Source: Mucilaginibacter ginsenosidivorans (GTDB lineage Bacteria > Bacteroidota > Bacteroidia > Sphingobacteriales > Sphingobacteriaceae). From it: a DNA stretch of 64,000 nt. Of this stretch, positions 51,658 through 61,101 are shown in pieces. The position numbers and the translations under genes were made by a program. A model generated the notes under the pieces. The model had not been told where the DNA came from, did not search any database, and saw only the letters and a list, made by a program, of their open reading frames with translations. The stretch lies in assembly GCF_007971025.1 (NCBI RefSeq), contig NZ_CP042436.1, forward strand, positions 3,472,001-3,536,000. Reading direction: 5' to 3'. The stretch's first letter is position 1, and the number at the start of each line of letters is the position of its first letter.

Positions 51658-53310
51658 ATGAAGAAGATATTAATAACGCTGGCTCTCGCACTGACCATAC
51701 CGGCGGCATTCTATGCGGCTGCGCAAGAGAACAGGCAGTTGACCGTTGCCAAGCCGGATGCTATTGCTGATCTGCGCACTACCAAAGGAGCCGGGGATGT
51801 GCAGGCGAAATGGTTTGTGCGGAACGCCGCTGTAGTGAGCCAGGATTTCCGCGGGCCTGGGCCTGCGGCTGATGATCCTCTTTTGATTTATCCGACCGGG
51901 GCAGTAAACAGGACAAACAATATTAGTCCGCGAATTGGCGACAAGGATTTTGATAAGGGGTTCAAGAGTATAGCACCAACTGACCTGGAGGACCGCCAGG
52001 GCACCGGTTTGGTATCATTTGTTTGGTATAAATTAACATTAACCCTACCCGAAAAGATCGGCAATACGGCCGTAAAAGGAGGCCGTGCGGTTCTTGAGAT
52101 CGTGATGGATGACTATAGCGAGATTTGGGTTAACGGCAAACAAATGCCGGGTTTCGGGCAGGTAGGCAACGGCGTAATAAGCGGCTACAATGCACCTAAC
52201 CGTGTAGTGCTGACCAATGATGCAAAGCCCGGACAGATTTTCAATATAGCTATTTTGGGTGTTAACGGCGTGCTGGGAAACATTCCTTCCAACTATATAT
52301 GGGTGCGCAATGCCACCATCGATTTTTATAAGCAGGCATCGGCATATCAAATGCCCGACTGGCAGAATATCGGGCAGATATACACTACTGACGATAAGCT
52401 AAGCCAGGTGATCGATAAAGATACTCATGTACAAAAGATCGCCGATGGTTTTTCGTTTACCGAGGGGCCGGTTTGGCACCCTGATGGTTACTTGCTTTTC
52501 AGTGATCCTAACTTGAATACAATCTATCGCTACGATCCTAAAAATAGCGATGTAAGCATATACCTGAGCCATAGTGGTTATACCGGGGAAGATATTGGCG
52601 AATACCATCAGCCTGGGAGCAATGGTTTGACCATTGACAAAGAAGGCCGCCTCATCATCGATCAGCATGGCAACCGGCGCGTGATACGCATCGAAAAGAA
52701 GGGCCATGTGACCATATTGGCTGATCAAATCGACGGCAAGCGCCTGAACAGCCCCAATGATATCGTGCAGAAGAGCGACGGCACGATCTACTTCACCGAT
52801 CCACCTTACGGGTTACCTGATTTTTATAACGATAAACGTAAAGACCTGGATTACCAGGGCGTATTCATGATCAGGAACGGGAAGTTATCGGTAGTTGCCA
52901 AAGACTGCGGCGGGCCTAATGGGATCGCTTTCTCGCCGGATGAAAAGTACCTGTATGTGACCAACTGGGACATCCGGGATATCCATCGAACCAAAACTAT
53001 CTGGCGCTACGACGTGCAAAATAATGGCACATTAGCCAACGGCAAGATATTTTTCGACTGTAACCAAACCGAAGGCGACGAAGCGCTTGACGGGATGAAA
53101 GTTGACAAGGCCGGCAATTTGTTTGTGTCGGCGCCGGGCGGCATGTGGATCATTTCGGATAAGGCTCAATTACTGGGTAAAATTATTACCCCCGAACGCC
53201 CTGCTAATATGGCCTGGGGTGATGAGGACGGCAAAACTTTATACATGACGGCTCACACGAGCCTATACAAAATACGGGTGCTGACAGGTGGCAAGTACGC
53301 ATGGCAATAA
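51658..53310 (+). CDS. SMP-30/gluconolactonase-like secreted enzyme with N-terminal jelly-roll-like domain
   Basis: After a signal peptide (MKKILITLALALTIPAAFYA), residues about 30-240 form a beta-rich domain (VSFVWYKLTLTLPEKIGNTA, then GRAVLEIVMDDYSEIWVNGK), and residues about 255-545 form a six-bladed SMP-30 propeller (FTEGPVWHPDGYLLFSDPNL, SNGLTIDKEGRLIIDQHGNR, NSPNDIVQKSDGTIYFTDPP, GPNGIAFSPDEKYLYVTNWD). The metal-site residues Glu, Asn and Asp are kept. It is likely a lactone hydrolase acting on oxidised sugars outside the cytoplasm. ATG 51658 precedes the signal; a GTG or longer start is excluded. Confidence 0.88.
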   Translation: MKKILITLALALTIPAAFYAAAQENRQLTVAKPDAIADLRTTKGAGDVQAKWFVRNAAVVSQDFRGPGPAADDPLLIYPTGAVNRTNNISPRIGDKDFDKGFKSIAPTDLEDRQGTGLVSFVWYKLTLTLPEKIGNTAVKGGRAVLEIVMDDYSEIWVNGKQMPGFGQVGNGVISGYNAPNRVVLTNDAKPGQIFNIAILGVNGVLGNIPSNYIWVRNATIDFYKQASAYQMPDWQNIGQIYTTDDKLSQVIDKDTHVQKIADGFSFTEGPVWHPDGYLLFSDPNLNTIYRYDPKNSDVSIYLSHSGYTGEDIGEYHQPGSNGLTIDKEGRLIIDQHGNRRVIRIEKKGHVTILADQIDGKRLNSPNDIVQKSDGTIYFTDPPYGLPDFYNDKRKDLDYQGVFMIRNGKLSVVAKDCGGPNGIAFSPDEKYLYVTNWDIRDIHRTKTIWRYDVQNNGTLANGKIFFDCNQTEGDEALDGMKVDKAGNLFVSAPGGMWIISDKAQLLGKIITPERPANMAWGDEDGKTLYMTAHTSLYKIRVLTGGKYAWQ

Positions 53311-53328
53311 CCGTTAAATTGATTTAAG

Positions 53329-55305
53329 ATGATCTCGATCAAAGAAGAACAATTAAAAGATATCAGCTACCAGGCCAGTGCCGAGTGGCTGGAAACCAAT
53401 GGGCTGGGAGGGTATGCCAGCAGCACTATTGCCAACTGCCATAGCAGGCGCTACCATGGTTTGCTTGTAGCCGCCACTCAGGTGCCTACGGGGCGCACGG
53501 TGATGGTGTCGAAACTTGATGAAACCATTGTTGCCAACGGCAAAAGGACCGAATTGGGTACTAATAATTATAATGGTGTATTTGCCCCGCGGGGCTACCA
53601 GTACCTGGAAAGCTTCACGAAAGAGCTTTATCCGCAATGGACTTATCATGTTGACGACGTTGTGATAACGAAAAGCCTGCTTCAATTGCACAGGAAGAAT
53701 ACCACGATCATTAAGTATGAAGTGACCGAAGCTGGTTCTCAATTTCAACTACTGTTGCAGCCTTTCCTAATCGCAAGGGATTACCATTCTCTCGGGCACG
53801 TAAATCAAAGCCTGCATTGGGATGTGGATTTCAAAAACGGCATATTTCACAACAAGCCTTATGGTTCGGACTGGAATATTTATATAAGCGTTCCGGGCTC
53901 AAGCTATCGCCATCAGCCCGAATGGTATTACAATTTCCGTTACGAAGAGGAGGTAAACCGCGGCCTGGATTATAATGAGGACCTGCTTCAATATGGAGAA
54001 TTCGAGGTTTCGTTAGAGAAAGGATCAAAACTTTTTGTGGTTCTGTCCACTGAAGACCCCGAAGTATTGGACGCTGAAAAAGCATTTAATGATGAGATCA
54101 ACAGGAGGATAGGTCTCTTCGGATCGGGCAAACGTAATGCGACCAGGGAGCAGTTGATACTTGCTGCCGACCAATTTATAGTCAAAAGAGATATTTATTT
54201 GAACGGCAATGACACCCCTACTGAAGGCGCGACCGTTATTGCCGGTTATCACTGGTTTACCGATTGGGGCCGTGATACGATGATATCCCTGCCCGGACTT
54301 TGCATTAGTACCGGAAGATTGGATGATGCTAAGAAAATATTGCAGGCATTTGCGCATAGTGTTAGTAAAGGTATGTTGCCGAACTTTTTCAGCGATAATA
54401 ACGGCACTCCCGAATTCAACAATGTGGATGGCACGCTGTGGTATTTCCTGGCGGTATACCATTATTATAATGCCAGCAAGGATAAAGATTTTGTACTGAA
54501 CGAATTACTCCCGGTGTTACAGGATATTATCGAGTGGCATTACAAAGGAACGCGCTACAACATCCATGATGACCCGACCGATCACCTGCTTTTTGAAGGC
54601 GAAAAGGGCCAGCAGCTTACCTGGATGGATGCGCGTGTGGGGAATTGGGTTGTAACGCCACGTATGGGCAAGCCTGTTGAGATAGAAGCGCTGTGGTATA
54701 ATGCACTTTGCATTGTAAGTGAGTTTTGCGCCCTGGCCGGAAAAAAGGATGCGAAACGATACAGCGATGAGGCACGCCTCATCAAACATAGTTTTGAGGA
54801 AAAATTTTGGTACGAAGCGGGGCAATACCTATATGATACCATAGATGAGAATAACGTTCCTGATCAAACGTTCAGGCCAAACCAGTTATTTGCGATCAGC
54901 CTGCCGTTCCCGTTGATCGGCGGTGATAAGGCAAAGATCATCCTCGAAAAAATTAAAGCGAAGCTGTATACGCCTGTTGGTTTGCGCAGCCTGGCGCCCG
55001 GCTCGGTAAACTACAATGGTTTTTACGGCGGCGATCAATGGCACCGCGATTCCAATTATCACCAGGGGGCCGTTTGGAGCTGGCTGCTCGGTCCGTACGT
55101 GGATGCTTTGGCGAAAGTAAAGACGCCAAAGACGGAACTGAAAAAAATCATCAGCGATTTCAGCTACCACTTTAAAGAGGGCGGCTTTGGTACCATCTCT
55201 GAAATATTTGATGGCGATGCGCCCCACGCACCAAAAGGTTGTATCGCCCAGGCATGGAGCGTAGGAGAACTGTTAAGAGTTATTAATACTTACAAGCTGG
55301 TATAA
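53329..55305 (+). CDS. Amylo-alpha-1,6-glucosidase / glycogen debranching-type (GH133-like)
   Basis: The 658-residue protein has the N-terminal glycogen-debranching domain (AEWLETNGLGGYASSTIANC, then RRYHGLLVAA) and the GDE C-terminal alpha/alpha toroid with WFTDWGRDTMISLPGLCI, TWMDARVGNWVVTPRMGKPV and YHQGAVWSWLLGPYVDA. It would remove alpha-1,6 glucosyl branches. It lacks a signal peptide, so it is cytoplasmic, and follows the SMP-30 gene by 18 bp. The next gene starts 1 bp after its stop. Confidence 0.9.
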   Translation: MISIKEEQLKDISYQASAEWLETNGLGGYASSTIANCHSRRYHGLLVAATQVPTGRTVMVSKLDETIVANGKRTELGTNNYNGVFAPRGYQYLESFTKELYPQWTYHVDDVVITKSLLQLHRKNTTIIKYEVTEAGSQFQLLLQPFLIARDYHSLGHVNQSLHWDVDFKNGIFHNKPYGSDWNIYISVPGSSYRHQPEWYYNFRYEEEVNRGLDYNEDLLQYGEFEVSLEKGSKLFVVLSTEDPEVLDAEKAFNDEINRRIGLFGSGKRNATREQLILAADQFIVKRDIYLNGNDTPTEGATVIAGYHWFTDWGRDTMISLPGLCISTGRLDDAKKILQAFAHSVSKGMLPNFFSDNNGTPEFNNVDGTLWYFLAVYHYYNASKDKDFVLNELLPVLQDIIEWHYKGTRYNIHDDPTDHLLFEGEKGQQLTWMDARVGNWVVTPRMGKPVEIEALWYNALCIVSEFCALAGKKDAKRYSDEARLIKHSFEEKFWYEAGQYLYDTIDENNVPDQTFRPNQLFAISLPFPLIGGDKAKIILEKIKAKLYTPVGLRSLAPGSVNYNGFYGGDQWHRDSNYHQGAVWSWLLGPYVDALAKVKTPKTELKKIISDFSYHFKEGGFGTISEIFDGDAPHAPKGCIAQAWSVGELLRVINTYKLV

Positions 55306-55306
55306 A

Positions 55307-55933
55307 ATGAGTTCAGAATTAAGTCACAACTCAGCCACTAACGACCGCGCAACAGCCAGGCTTGAAGCTTTCAGCGATGGGATATTCGCTGTGGCCATAA
55401 CCTTGTTGGCGCTGGATATTAGTTACCCCTTCAACGAGCATGAAACGAATGCAAGCCTCGCTAAAGGTTTACTGTTGTTATGGCCAAAATACTTCGCTTA
55501 TACCAACAGTTTTGTGACTATCCTGCTAATGTGGATCGCACATCACGGCATTTTTAAGTTGATAAGGCATGTGAATGTGCAACTGATAATTGCCAACGGA
55601 TTCCTGATGCTTTTGGCCGTATTAACGCCCTTTCCTACAAGAGTCCTGGGCGATTATATTGCTTCAGGCGCTTTCAAAACGGCTGCAGTTCTTTACACCG
55701 GTTTTTTTGTGCTGGTTAGCGTCGCGTTCATCACACTCTGGTTTGTGGTGAAACATGAAAGAAAAATGTTACACGATCATGTCAGCGATAATCTGGTAAG
55801 AAAAATGACAAAGATTGAGTTTACAGGCATGTTCTGCAATATTTCCATAACAGCAGTTACGGCTTTCAACCCGTGGGTGGGGCTGACCCTTAATACAGCC
55901 ATGTGGATATACTGGCTGGTAAAGACAAAATAG
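55307..55933 (+). CDS. TMEM175-family potassium channel-like protein
   Basis: The 208-residue protein has the TMEM175/DUF1211 signature RLEAFSDGIFAVAITLLALD at its start and six membrane helices. Bacterial TMEM175 forms K+-selective tetramers in characterised members. It starts 1 bp after the debranching gene stop, strongly coupled in the operon, which may link ion balance to sugar stress. The exact ion selectivity is not shown by sequence. Confidence 0.85.
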   Translation: MSSELSHNSATNDRATARLEAFSDGIFAVAITLLALDISYPFNEHETNASLAKGLLLLWPKYFAYTNSFVTILLMWIAHHGIFKLIRHVNVQLIIANGFLMLLAVLTPFPTRVLGDYIASGAFKTAAVLYTGFFVLVSVAFITLWFVVKHERKMLHDHVSDNLVRKMTKIEFTGMFCNISITAVTAFNPWVGLTLNTAMWIYWLVKTK

Positions 55934-55957
55934 AGGACAATTAAAAATAAAAAGAAG

Positions 55958-57493
55958 ATGAAAAAATATGATATCGTGGTTATTGGTACAGGGATCGGGG
56001 GCAGTACCATTGCTACAAGGCTGGCCAAAAGCGGCAAAAATATCCTGATACTGGAGCGCGGCGGATTTATTCCGAAAGAGAAGGATAACTGGGATCCGCA
56101 TAAAGTGATGGTGGAGGGCAAATACCGGCCCAAAGAAGAATGGTTGGATAACGACGGCAAACCTTTTAAGCCATTTATCCACTACAATGTTGGGGGTAAC
56201 AGCAAGGTGTACGGTGCGGCGATGTTCCGTTTCCGGCTGTCGGATTTTGAGAAAGTCCACCATTATGGAGGCATATCGCCGGAGTGGCCGGTTAAATACG
56301 ATGTTTTTGAAAAGTACTATACCGAGGCAGAAAATATTTACAGCGTGCACGGCCTTCGCGGGGCGGACCCAACGGAGCCACCTGCAGAACACCCATATCC
56401 ATTGCCGCCAATACCTTACGAACCGGAGATAGTATCGCTGGCAGGTAAGATGGAACAATTAGGCTTGAGACCTTTTCCGCTGCCCATGGGTATGCAGTTT
56501 CCGCAGGACGGCAGCAAAAACCAGCCGCCTGTAATGCTTGAAAATTTCGACGGTTATCCCGATCCGACAGATTCGAAAGCTGATGGATACAGTAGTGGCC
56601 TGCGTCATGTTCTCGATTTACCTAACGTAACTTTAGTGACGCAGGCGCTGGTAACCAAGCTCGAAACCGATGAAAACGGTAAACGCATTAGCAATGTCAT
56701 AGCTGATATAAACGGGGAACAGCAATCGTTTGAAGCAGATACGGTGATACTGGCGTGCGGCGCGGTGAACTCTGCCGCGTTGTTGCTTAAAAGCGCCAGC
56801 GAAAAGCACCCGCATGGCCTGGCCAATTCGAGCGGACAAGTTGGCCGAAACCTTATGTTGCACCACAACGGATGCCTGGTGGCATTCACTAAGATGAAGA
56901 ACCGCACTTCGTTCCAAAAAAGCTTTGGCCTTGCGGATTTTTACCATAAAGCTGACAACAGTGCATTTCCGCTCGGTGAGATTCAATTAATGGGCAAGAA
57001 CGACCCGGAAACGATCATGTCGCTTGCAAAGGATATTTATCCTGAAAAAAGCTTTGATGAGATCCGCGAAATGGCGATCGATTTTTGGTTGACCGCCGAG
57101 GATTTGCCGTCGCCGGATAATAGGGTTACCCTTACTGACGAAGGGCAGATAAAAGTTAACTACACCCGTACCAATCCCGAAGCTTTTGAGAAACTGAAGC
57201 ATAAACTAAAGGAGGTTTTTGAACGGCTGGGCGAGATAGACCCAGATTTTAAAGATACTGTATGGAACGGGTACGACCTTGATATCAGCGGAATGAGCCA
57301 CCAGAACGGAACGCTCCGCTTCGGGACTGACCCCAAAACTTCGGTACTGGATGTGAACTGCAAGGCACATGATGTGGATAATCTATATGTCGTGGATGCC
57401 AGCTTTTTCCCAAGCTGCGGGGCGTTCAACCCGTCGTTAACTATTGCGGCTAATGCGCTGCGCGTTTCTGAACACCTGATCAATACGCTTTAA
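55958..57493 (+). CDS. GMC-family FAD oxidoreductase
   Basis: The 511-residue protein has an N-terminal FAD fold (IVVIGTGIGGSTIATRLAKS), the NVGGNSKVYGAAMFRFR segment that covers the flavin, a second nucleotide motif (VILACGAVNSAALLLKSA), and the GMC C-terminal domain with the catalytic His/Asn region (CGAFNPSLTIAANALRVSEH). No signal peptide or Tat motif is seen. Similar proteins include glucoside 3-dehydrogenase large subunits, which oxidise sugars; the exact substrate is open. The next ORF begins right after its stop. Confidence 0.88.
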   Translation: MKKYDIVVIGTGIGGSTIATRLAKSGKNILILERGGFIPKEKDNWDPHKVMVEGKYRPKEEWLDNDGKPFKPFIHYNVGGNSKVYGAAMFRFRLSDFEKVHHYGGISPEWPVKYDVFEKYYTEAENIYSVHGLRGADPTEPPAEHPYPLPPIPYEPEIVSLAGKMEQLGLRPFPLPMGMQFPQDGSKNQPPVMLENFDGYPDPTDSKADGYSSGLRHVLDLPNVTLVTQALVTKLETDENGKRISNVIADINGEQQSFEADTVILACGAVNSAALLLKSASEKHPHGLANSSGQVGRNLMLHHNGCLVAFTKMKNRTSFQKSFGLADFYHKADNSAFPLGEIQLMGKNDPETIMSLAKDIYPEKSFDEIREMAIDFWLTAEDLPSPDNRVTLTDEGQIKVNYTRTNPEAFEKLKHKLKEVFERLGEIDPDFKDTVWNGYDLDISGMSHQNGTLRFGTDPKTSVLDVNCKAHDVDNLYVVDASFFPSCGAFNPSLTIAANALRVSEHLINTL

Positions 57494-57494
57494 A

Positions 57495-59162
57495 GTGAAA
57501 CTGAAACTCTATATCATGGAAGCTGTGGGGCTGGCCATATTTATGGCATCGGCCTGCTTTTTCTCGGCAATGTTCGACAGTCCGCATTCGGCATGGCACT
57601 ATGCTATATCCAATGCAATGCTGCGTCACGTCATCAACGGTTTTGCTATGGGGCTGACTGCTCTGCTGATATTTTATTCACCAATAACAGCTCCCTCGGG
57701 CTCACATATCAACCCTGCGGTTACGCTTGCATTTCTTAGGGTGAATCGCATCAATCAGACCGACGCAGTCTGTTACATTGTTTTTCAGATAGCAGGTGGT
57801 ACGCTAATGGTTTACCTGATGGCCTGGCTGTTGGGAAACGCGCTTACAGCTTCGCCGGTCGATTATGTTGTAACACGTCCTGGCGGCAGCGAAATGAATG
57901 CATTCATTGCCGAGTTTATCATGGGTTTCATCATGATGACCATGGTGCTCAACGTTTCGTCAAGCCACAAGTATGGCAAATACACCCGCATAATCGCTGC
58001 TTGTTTCGTCACCACTTACGTGATTGTAGGTGGACCGGTTTCCGGTTTCGGGATGAACCCGGCGCGTAGCCTGGCCAGCGCCATCCCTTCAGGTATATAT
58101 ACCTCGTTCTGGATATATATCATCATTCCCATTGTAAGTATGCTGGCCGCAGCGGAACTATTCCTTTATCAAACCAAACGCAAATTGAACATGAAAAGAT
58201 CTTTTAAATATCACTGGTTGATTCTCATTGTGCCCGCGCTGTTTTTTTCAACCGCAGGCTTTGGCCAGGCTAAACGAGTAGAAGCTGTCGGTATGACGGT
58301 GGAGAATATGGAACGGTCAGTAAATTTTTATAACAAAGTACTGGCTTTTGAGAAAATAAGCGAAAACAGATCAGAGGTCAATGCTGAAGGCTCATATACC
58401 CGCACGGTAAGGATGAAGCTTGGCGACGAGATGATCGAGCTCACCGAATACAATCCGTCAGCAGGCAGGCCCGTCCCTGCGGATATGAAAAGTAACGACG
58501 TCTATTTTCAGCACATCGCCATCGTGGTTAGCGACATGGACAAAGCCTATGCTGTCCTCAAAAAGAACATGGCAAGCCAGATCAGCAAGATGCCGGAAAC
58601 TATTCCGTTATCAAACGCTGCTGCAGCTGGGATAAGGGCCTTTTACTTTCATGATCCTGATCATCACGATCTCGAACTGATCTACTTCCCGCAGGGAAAA
58701 GGGCAGCCGAAATGGCAAAATACCAATGGTAAATTGTTTTTAGGTATCGACCATACTGCCATTGGTATCACCAGCACAGAAAAAAGCCTGAATTTTTACA
58801 AAAACCTGTTAGGTTTTGACCGAAAAGGCGACAGTTGGAATAAGGGGATGGAGCAGATGGACTTAAGCAATGTAAAGGGTGCCAGCTTACATATTACAGG
58901 TTTGCGTGCAGAGGGCGGTCCGGGAGTTGAGTTTTTGCAATACTTGGTGCCCGGTCCTGGCAAACCTTTCCCAAAGGATACAAAGGTGAATGACATCTGG
59001 TACTGGCAAATAACGGTGGTTGCCGATAAGATCGGCAACCTGTACAAAAAACTGGATGACGCTCATTCCCATTTTATAAAACGAATAGTGGCCGGTGACA
59101 AGGGGATGAAGTACTTCATCGTAAAGGACCCGGACGGCCATGCTTTAAGAATAACCGAGTAA
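57495..59162 (+). CDS. Aquaporin (MIP) fused in frame to a secreted-type double VOC protein
   Basis: The 555-residue frame has a six-helix MIP channel (residues 1-230) with both NPA boxes (HINPAVT, 73-75; GMNPARS, 188-190). At residue 233 comes MKRSFKYHWLILIVPALFFS, an apparent signal peptide, followed by two VOC/glyoxalase-type modules (about 262-400 and 415-555; FYFHDPDHHDLELIYFPQGK, FIVKDPDGHALRITE). No stop separates the parts. The second start (ATG 58191) could also give a free VOC protein. In the fusion the signal-like helix would be a seventh segment that puts the VOC part in the periplasm, since MIP C-termini face the cytoplasm. Start is GTG 57495, or ATG 57516. Confidence 0.85.
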   Translation: MKLKLYIMEAVGLAIFMASACFFSAMFDSPHSAWHYAISNAMLRHVINGFAMGLTALLIFYSPITAPSGSHINPAVTLAFLRVNRINQTDAVCYIVFQIAGGTLMVYLMAWLLGNALTASPVDYVVTRPGGSEMNAFIAEFIMGFIMMTMVLNVSSSHKYGKYTRIIAACFVTTYVIVGGPVSGFGMNPARSLASAIPSGIYTSFWIYIIIPIVSMLAAAELFLYQTKRKLNMKRSFKYHWLILIVPALFFSTAGFGQAKRVEAVGMTVENMERSVNFYNKVLAFEKISENRSEVNAEGSYTRTVRMKLGDEMIELTEYNPSAGRPVPADMKSNDVYFQHIAIVVSDMDKAYAVLKKNMASQISKMPETIPLSNAAAAGIRAFYFHDPDHHDLELIYFPQGKGQPKWQNTNGKLFLGIDHTAIGITSTEKSLNFYKNLLGFDRKGDSWNKGMEQMDLSNVKGASLHITGLRAEGGPGVEFLQYLVPGPGKPFPKDTKVNDIWYWQITVVADKIGNLYKKLDDAHSHFIKRIVAGDKGMKYFIVKDPDGHALRITE

Positions 59163-59183
59163 ACGAACTAAAGGGTTAACAAA

Positions 59184-59942
59184 ATGATTTTCACTATGGA
59201 ACTGATGGATGAAATGCTGACAGAAGTTAGGGTACCCGAATATAAAGTGATCGATTTTATGTGTAATGTGACGTTTTTGAAAAATAAATATTCGACGATA
59301 TTAACTTCTGACTGGGATGGAAATGTGGAGCGTGGCTATGCATTGCCGCCATTGACGACCACGCGCAACAACAAAAAGATCATGTTTACGCGGGATGAAA
59401 AGACTGGCGGATCATGGTTTGCGGCAAGCGAAGAAGGGCATGTGGCTGTGATGATCCACCAGGAATCGGACTTGACCCGGAAAGAAAATAAATTGAAAAG
59501 CAGCAGCCTGCTTTTGCTGGATATTGTTTGCTCGGATTTCCCGATAAGCTTTTTTACTGAATACGACTTACGGTATTTCGAGCCGTTTTCACTGATCCTT
59601 TATGCAGGCGATAAGCTTTACGATATGACCTGGGATAACGGAGAGAAAACAATACTCGACCTTGAGATAAGTGAAGAACATATCTGGTCGTCGATGCCTG
59701 CTTATTACAGGCACTACTCGACCGGGAAGAAGGAGGAGTTTAAAAATTTCCTGGTGAAGAAACCTAAGCCTTATGCTTCGGCTATCCGGACATTCCACAA
59801 AGAGCTATGCCAGGCGCCAAGTGTAACGCAAGCCGTGGTTATGCACAATAGCGTTATGTTTTATCACACAGATGTGCTGGAGGACAAGTTTTATATTTCG
59901 TCGCTGCCATTAAAGAACAGGCCATTTTTGCTCAACGATTAA
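59184..59942 (+). CDS. NRDE (TANGO2-like) domain protein, degenerate motif
   Basis: The 252-residue protein is related to the N-terminal part of the 39481 fusion: shared CNVTFLKNK start-like segment, MIHQESDLTRK loop, IVCSDFPISFFTEYDLRYFE and WSSMPAYY region. The NRDE motif itself is replaced by TSDWDG. An in-frame ATG at 59259 would start MCNVTFLKNKYSTILTSDWD and place Cys at position 2 as in active NRDE proteins; it may be the true start. Function is unknown. The alpha/beta hydrolase follows 1 bp later. Confidence 0.6.
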   Translation: MIFTMELMDEMLTEVRVPEYKVIDFMCNVTFLKNKYSTILTSDWDGNVERGYALPPLTTTRNNKKIMFTRDEKTGGSWFAASEEGHVAVMIHQESDLTRKENKLKSSSLLLLDIVCSDFPISFFTEYDLRYFEPFSLILYAGDKLYDMTWDNGEKTILDLEISEEHIWSSMPAYYRHYSTGKKEEFKNFLVKKPKPYASAIRTFHKELCQAPSVTQAVVMHNSVMFYHTDVLEDKFYISSLPLKNRPFLLND

Positions 59943-59943
59943 T

Positions 59944-60807
59944 ATGGCGGGACGAATCAAAAAGCGATGGTTTTTCTGGCTGATTATCCCTGCATGGATG
60001 ATCTGTTCCCAATCGTGTTTTCAGATGAGGGAGGCCGACAGGGATGCTGAAAAGGAATTTAGCCAAAGAGGTATCACCGCTTCTTTTTGCCGTCTGACCG
60101 TCGACAATATCCCCTTGCATTACGTTAAAACCGGCAATGAAAAATTTCCGACACTGTTCATAATCCATGGTTCGCCGGGCAGCTGGAGCGCCTACAAAAG
60201 ATACCTGATGGATACCAGTTTGCTCAAATACTTCAGGGTAATTGCTATCGATCGCCCTGGTTTTGGCTATAGTGATTTCGGCAGAGCATTTCACCTTGAT
60301 GAGCAATCCTATCTTATCTACAAGATCATAGAGCATGAAGCCAATGGCAGGCCGCTTCACCTGGTAGGCCATAGCCTGGGCGGGCCTATTATAGTTAAGC
60401 TGGCACAGGAACATCCCCAGGCTTACGCATCGCTTACTGTCCTTGCAGGATCGATCTCGCCTTACGAGGAGCCAAAGGAAAGCTGGCGAGGAATTTTTGT
60501 TGACACTCCGCTGGAGTTCCTGATCCCGGGGGCATTCAGAACTTGCAATACTGAAATATACTATTACAAAAAGGACCTGTTTACGATGGACGCTCATTAC
60601 AACGAACTGACCATGCCGGTAACTTTTATCCATGGTGATAAAGACCCGCTTGTTACCGTGAGGAATGTAACCTATGGCCAACAAAAACTTGCAGGCAACA
60701 AAAACGTGAAAACGATCATCATACCGGGGGCAAACCACTTTATTCCCTGGGAACATTTCGATATCATACAAAAGCATTTATTAACCCTAAAAACTCAAGA
60801 GAAATGA
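59944..60807 (+). CDS. Alpha/beta-hydrolase, lipoprotein-like
   Basis: The 287-residue protein has an N-terminal hydrophobic segment ending near SCFQMREA (Cys25), possibly lipid-anchored, and then an alpha/beta-hydrolase fold: oxyanion IHGSPGSWSA, nucleophile elbow VGHSLGGPI, acid HGDKDPLV, and His in GANHFIPW. It is likely an esterase-like enzyme on the periplasmic side; substrate unknown. Its stop overlaps the start of the 60804 microprotein. Confidence 0.82.
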   Translation: MAGRIKKRWFFWLIIPAWMICSQSCFQMREADRDAEKEFSQRGITASFCRLTVDNIPLHYVKTGNEKFPTLFIIHGSPGSWSAYKRYLMDTSLLKYFRVIAIDRPGFGYSDFGRAFHLDEQSYLIYKIIEHEANGRPLHLVGHSLGGPIIVKLAQEHPQAYASLTVLAGSISPYEEPKESWRGIFVDTPLEFLIPGAFRTCNTEIYYYKKDLFTMDAHYNELTMPVTFIHGDKDPLVTVRNVTYGQQKLAGNKNVKTIIIPGANHFIPWEHFDIIQKHLLTLKTQEK

Positions 60808-60983
60808 TGGCGATATACATCTTATACCTGTACCTGGCAACTGGCCTGGTATCGACCTTGTGGCTGTTATTTATCAGGCACACATATTGGAATTCAGGAA
60901 TAGCCACGGGTGTTAAATTTATCATTCTGCCGGGCTGCGTTGTCCTGTGGCCGGTTGTTCTTTTTAAATCGCTGAGGTCATGA
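60804..60983 (+). CDS. 59-residue membrane microprotein
   Basis: ATG 60804 (or 60807) opens MMAIYILYLYLATGLVSTLW and ends PVVLFKSLRS, with two predicted membrane helices and no soluble domain. Its start overlaps the hydrolase stop and its stop overlaps the next microprotein start (ATGA), so translation is chained. Size and position suggest a small subunit of the redox protein that follows (inference). Confidence 0.65.
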   Translation: MMAIYILYLYLATGLVSTLWLLFIRHTYWNSGIATGVKFIILPGCVVLWPVVLFKSLRS

Positions 60984-61090
60984 TAGCCAAATACCGCAAA
61001 AGACATTTGATAGCCTGGCTGCTGATAGCTGTGGTCATCACAACGTTAACCATCGTGGCATATGTTAGTATTCCATACCTGCCGCATTAA
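60980..61090 (+). CDS. 36-residue single-helix membrane microprotein
   Basis: The frame MIAKYRKRHLIAWLLIAVVI continues to a terminal YLPH. It has a basic N terminus and one membrane helix, so it is probably N-in. It lies in an ATGA overlap with the preceding microprotein and 11 bp before the large redox fusion. It is likely a small accessory subunit; no family was recognised. Confidence 0.6.
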   Translation: MIAKYRKRHLIAWLLIAVVITTLTIVAYVSIPYLPH

Positions 61091-61101
61091 ATTTTACAGA
61101 C

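Noticed and set aside
59932..60777. A 281-codon - strand frame opposite the hydrolase
   Set aside because: The + strand carries a full catalytic triad (GHSLGG, GDKD, NHF); the other frame is a shadow.
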